DNA of 5,623 bases. Origin: CAZUZD01 sp964624465 (GTDB taxonomy: Bacteria > Planctomycetota > Planctomycetia > Isosphaerales > Isosphaeraceae). Position 1 is the stretch's first letter. Every line of letters begins with the position of its first letter. Positions 5,594-5,623 of this stretch are shown in pieces. Under the pieces are notes generated by a model, which saw only the letters and a list, made by a program, of their open reading frames with translations, did not search any database and was not told where the DNA came from. A program made the position numbers and the translations under genes. The DNA is taken from NCBI GenBank assembly GCA_964624465.1, contig CAZUZD010000379.1, positions 1-5,623 of the forward strand, given 5' to 3'.

Positions 5594-5623
5594 TCGGGAC
5601 ACTGAGCCTGCTGCCGGGCAGCC
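5590..5623 (+). CDS. Possible start of a downstream gene overlapping the sigma stop
   Basis: GTG at 5590-5592 overlaps the sigma stop TGA (5591-5593) in the GTGA arrangement typical of translationally coupled genes. The frame is open for 11 codons to the window edge and begins (M)IGTLSLLPGS. The upstream Shine-Dalgarno-like sequence is only a G-run (about 5578-5582). The fragment is too short to identify and could be chance. Confidence 0.25.
   Translation, partial: MIGTLSLLPGS

Noticed and set aside
4418..5602. A 394-codon minus-strand open frame antisense to the sigma gene
   Set aside because: It is a shadow of the sigma gene. The translation is Val/Leu/Gly/Ala-rich without motifs, and the sigma frame opposite is unmistakable.

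Overview
The window is very GC-rich bacterial DNA with G or C at nearly every third codon position. It holds three substantial genes. The gene set suggests a planctomycete, perhaps Isosphaeraceae or a relative: two large secreted proteins of a poorly characterised type, and a long sigma-70 family factor with a helix-turn-helix-rich N-terminal half, a style I associate with planctomycetes. This lineage call is inference from protein style and base composition, not from a marker gene.

Layout. Positions 1-1603 (minus strand) carry a secreted protein of unknown function whose 3' end runs off the left edge. After a 192-base gap, positions 1796-3310 (minus strand) carry a second secreted protein of 504 residues. 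The two look like diverged tandem paralogues. Each has a signal peptide, a beta-rich middle with a W-T-(L/V)-S motif at the same residue number, and a C-terminal domain opening with P-(E/D)-G-R-F. Positions 3311-3805 are a 495-base divergent intergenic region. Positions 3806-5593 (plus strand) encode a 595-residue sigma factor. The last bases may begin a further gene that overlaps the sigma stop codon (GTGA).

Regulation. The divergent region is the richest part of the window. Leftward it has a good housekeeping-type promoter (TTGACG-N16-AATACT) for the secreted-protein genes, followed by a strong leader hairpin. Rightward it has two copies of GAACYG-N15-CGT, which has the -35/-10 form and spacing of ECF-sigma promoters, upstream of the sigma gene. 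Between them is a 25-codon small ORF with a very good ribosome binding site. A hairpin lies next to the Shine-Dalgarno sequence of the sigma gene. The simplest reading is a sigma cascade, in which one or more ECF sigma factors drive the long sigma factor.

The sigma factor is the most unusual object here. It has three apparent DNA-binding helix-turn-helix modules, then regions 1.2, 2 and 4, but no recognisable region 3. Its -10-reading and melting residues differ from those of housekeeping sigma factors. I saw no tRNA or rRNA genes, CRISPR arrays, insertion sequences or phage genes.
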